From NCBI RefSeq assembly GCF_023101165.1, contig NZ_CP078076.1, positions 1,116,001 through 1,180,000 of the forward strand: DNA of 64,000 nt, in the 5' to 3' direction. Positions 63,353-64,000 of this stretch are shown here, in pieces (the first letter of the stretch is position 1; the number at the start of each line of letters is the position of its first letter). The translations under genes were made by a program, and so were the position numbers. This stretch comes from Microbacterium sufflavum (GTDB lineage: Bacteria > Actinomycetota > Actinomycetes > Actinomycetales > Microbacteriaceae). The notes beneath the pieces are model-generated. The model worked only from the letters and a program-made list of their open reading frames with translations, was not told where the DNA came from and ran no database searches.

Positions 63353-63548
63353 TGTGAGGTGTCGCGGCTGCATCCGCGGCTCCCCAGAGCAGTTGGTGTC
63401 CCTGTCGTGCGCGCTCCCCAGTGCGCTGTTTCCCCAGATCCGACGGCGCCTCCCTCGCGCCTCCTCCTTCGAGGCCCTTCGCCTGCGACACCTTCCGAAG
63501 AACAGGAGTCACCGCCTGCGGTTCTGATACACCGATTGGAGAAAAAGG

Positions 63549-64000
63549 TCAGAATCCGTCGCCGTGGCACTGGAACGGCGCGATCACGCCCGTCGTGACG
63601 GCCGCGGAGGCCAGGGCGTCCGCCGGTGCAGCGCCCTCGGTCAGCCCGGCGTGCACGGCCGCCAGCAGCTCGCACGCATCGTCGTCGGGCACCGCGACGG
63701 GGGCCGCGATCACGCACTCGGTGCCCGCGTGCAACCACACCCGCGTCATGCCCAGCGCCTCCTCCCCCCAGCGCACCGACGAGCGCCCCAGCTCACACGC
63801 CGACAGGATCACGGTGCGCGGCGCCCGCGGGATCAGGTCCACGTCGTAGCCGAACAGCGTGCCGTCGCTCAGCTCGAACCCGGAGAACAGGGGGTTGTCG
63901 ACCGCGTGCCGTCCGTGCGCCGCGATGTGCAGCAGCTCCGCGTCGCCCGCGAGGGCCGTCACCGCACCCACCGTCGCCTCCGCACCCTCGTACACGCGCG
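63549..64000 (-). CDS. CHAT-domain (caspase-like) protein, C-terminal part (cut by window end)
   Basis: The last 150 codons of a reverse-strand gene are present and the start lies beyond 64000. LLHIAAHGRHAVDNPLFSGF provides the catalytic His, and TVILSACELGRSSVRWGEEA the catalytic Cys, of a CHAT (clan CD) peptidase; GMTRVWLHAGTECVIAAPV is the following conserved strand. Actinobacterial CHAT proteins usually carry TPR repeats in front, which would be off-window. Both catalytic residues are intact. Confidence 0.85.
   Translation of the reverse strand, partial: RVYEGAEATVGAVTALAGDAELLHIAAHGRHAVDNPLFSGFELSDGTLFGYDVDLIPRAPRTVILSACELGRSSVRWGEEALGMTRVWLHAGTECVIAAPVAVPDDDACELLAAVHAGLTEGAAPADALASAAVTTGVIAPFQCHGDGF

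Overview
The window comes from a very GC-rich, gene-dense actinobacterial chromosome. Gene content (NucS mismatch endonuclease, a seven-subunit Mrp antiporter with MrpA and MrpB fused, BioQ-like operators, many GTG starts, 4-bp ATGA/GTGA gene overlaps) fits a soil or plant-associated Microbacteriaceae such as Microbacterium. The genus is an inference from gene content and style only. No rRNA, tRNA, CRISPR array, transposase or phage gene was seen.

Layout. 1-8.3 kb: a HAD phosphatase cut by the window edge, a small membrane-anchored repeat protein, nucS, a GAP-family membrane protein, a histidine kinase/response regulator pair, an MFS carrier divergent from a LacI regulator with a 14-bp palindrome between them, and a large membrane protein. 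8.4-14.8 kb: the mrpA(B)CDEFG operon. 14.8-21.7 kb: an alpha/beta hydrolase, a penicillin-acylase-type Ntn hydrolase, and a TetR / degenerate ABC-ATPase-like protein / YhgE-Pip operon with a clear TetR operator. 21.8-26.1 kb: a GntR regulator, argG, a ZIP-like carrier, a PNPOx-fold protein and an aminoglycoside-phosphotransferase-like protein. 26.2-32.5 kb: a seven-gene MoxR/DUF58/VWA (Bat-like) operon. 32.7-41.7 kb: EamA exporter, a trimethylamine-monooxygenase-like FMO, a VapBC toxin-antitoxin pair, a Pr6Pr membrane protein, purA, a beta-propeller lactonase, an MFS pump behind a SoxR-type box, and bioY behind two BioQ-type boxes. 41.8-47 kb: a flavoprotein disulfide reductase, a DUF427 protein and an osmoprotectant ABC transporter (ATPase, two permeases, lipoprotein).

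47.0-48.8 kb looks foreign. It has visibly lower GC and sits between two near-identical copies of one terminator. It holds a secreted glycine-rich protein, a two-helix membrane protein, and a convergent frameshifted lipoprotein that shares an 18-bp leader with the secreted protein. This is the most likely place for something undescribed.

48.8-52.8 kb: AI-2E-family permease, AroQ chorismate mutase, acyl-CoA ligase and an atypical SDR. 52.8-63.3 kb: a carbohydrate locus with two divergent ROK repressors, an ABC importer (lipoprotein and two permeases, no ATPase), and a divergent SIS / ROK kinase / PfkB kinase / class II aldolase / DeoR operon. Together these predict import of an amino sugar, phosphorylation, deamination-isomerisation, a second phosphorylation and aldol cleavage to trioses (galactosamine/tagatose-type pathway). 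The window ends inside a CHAT (caspase-like) protein.
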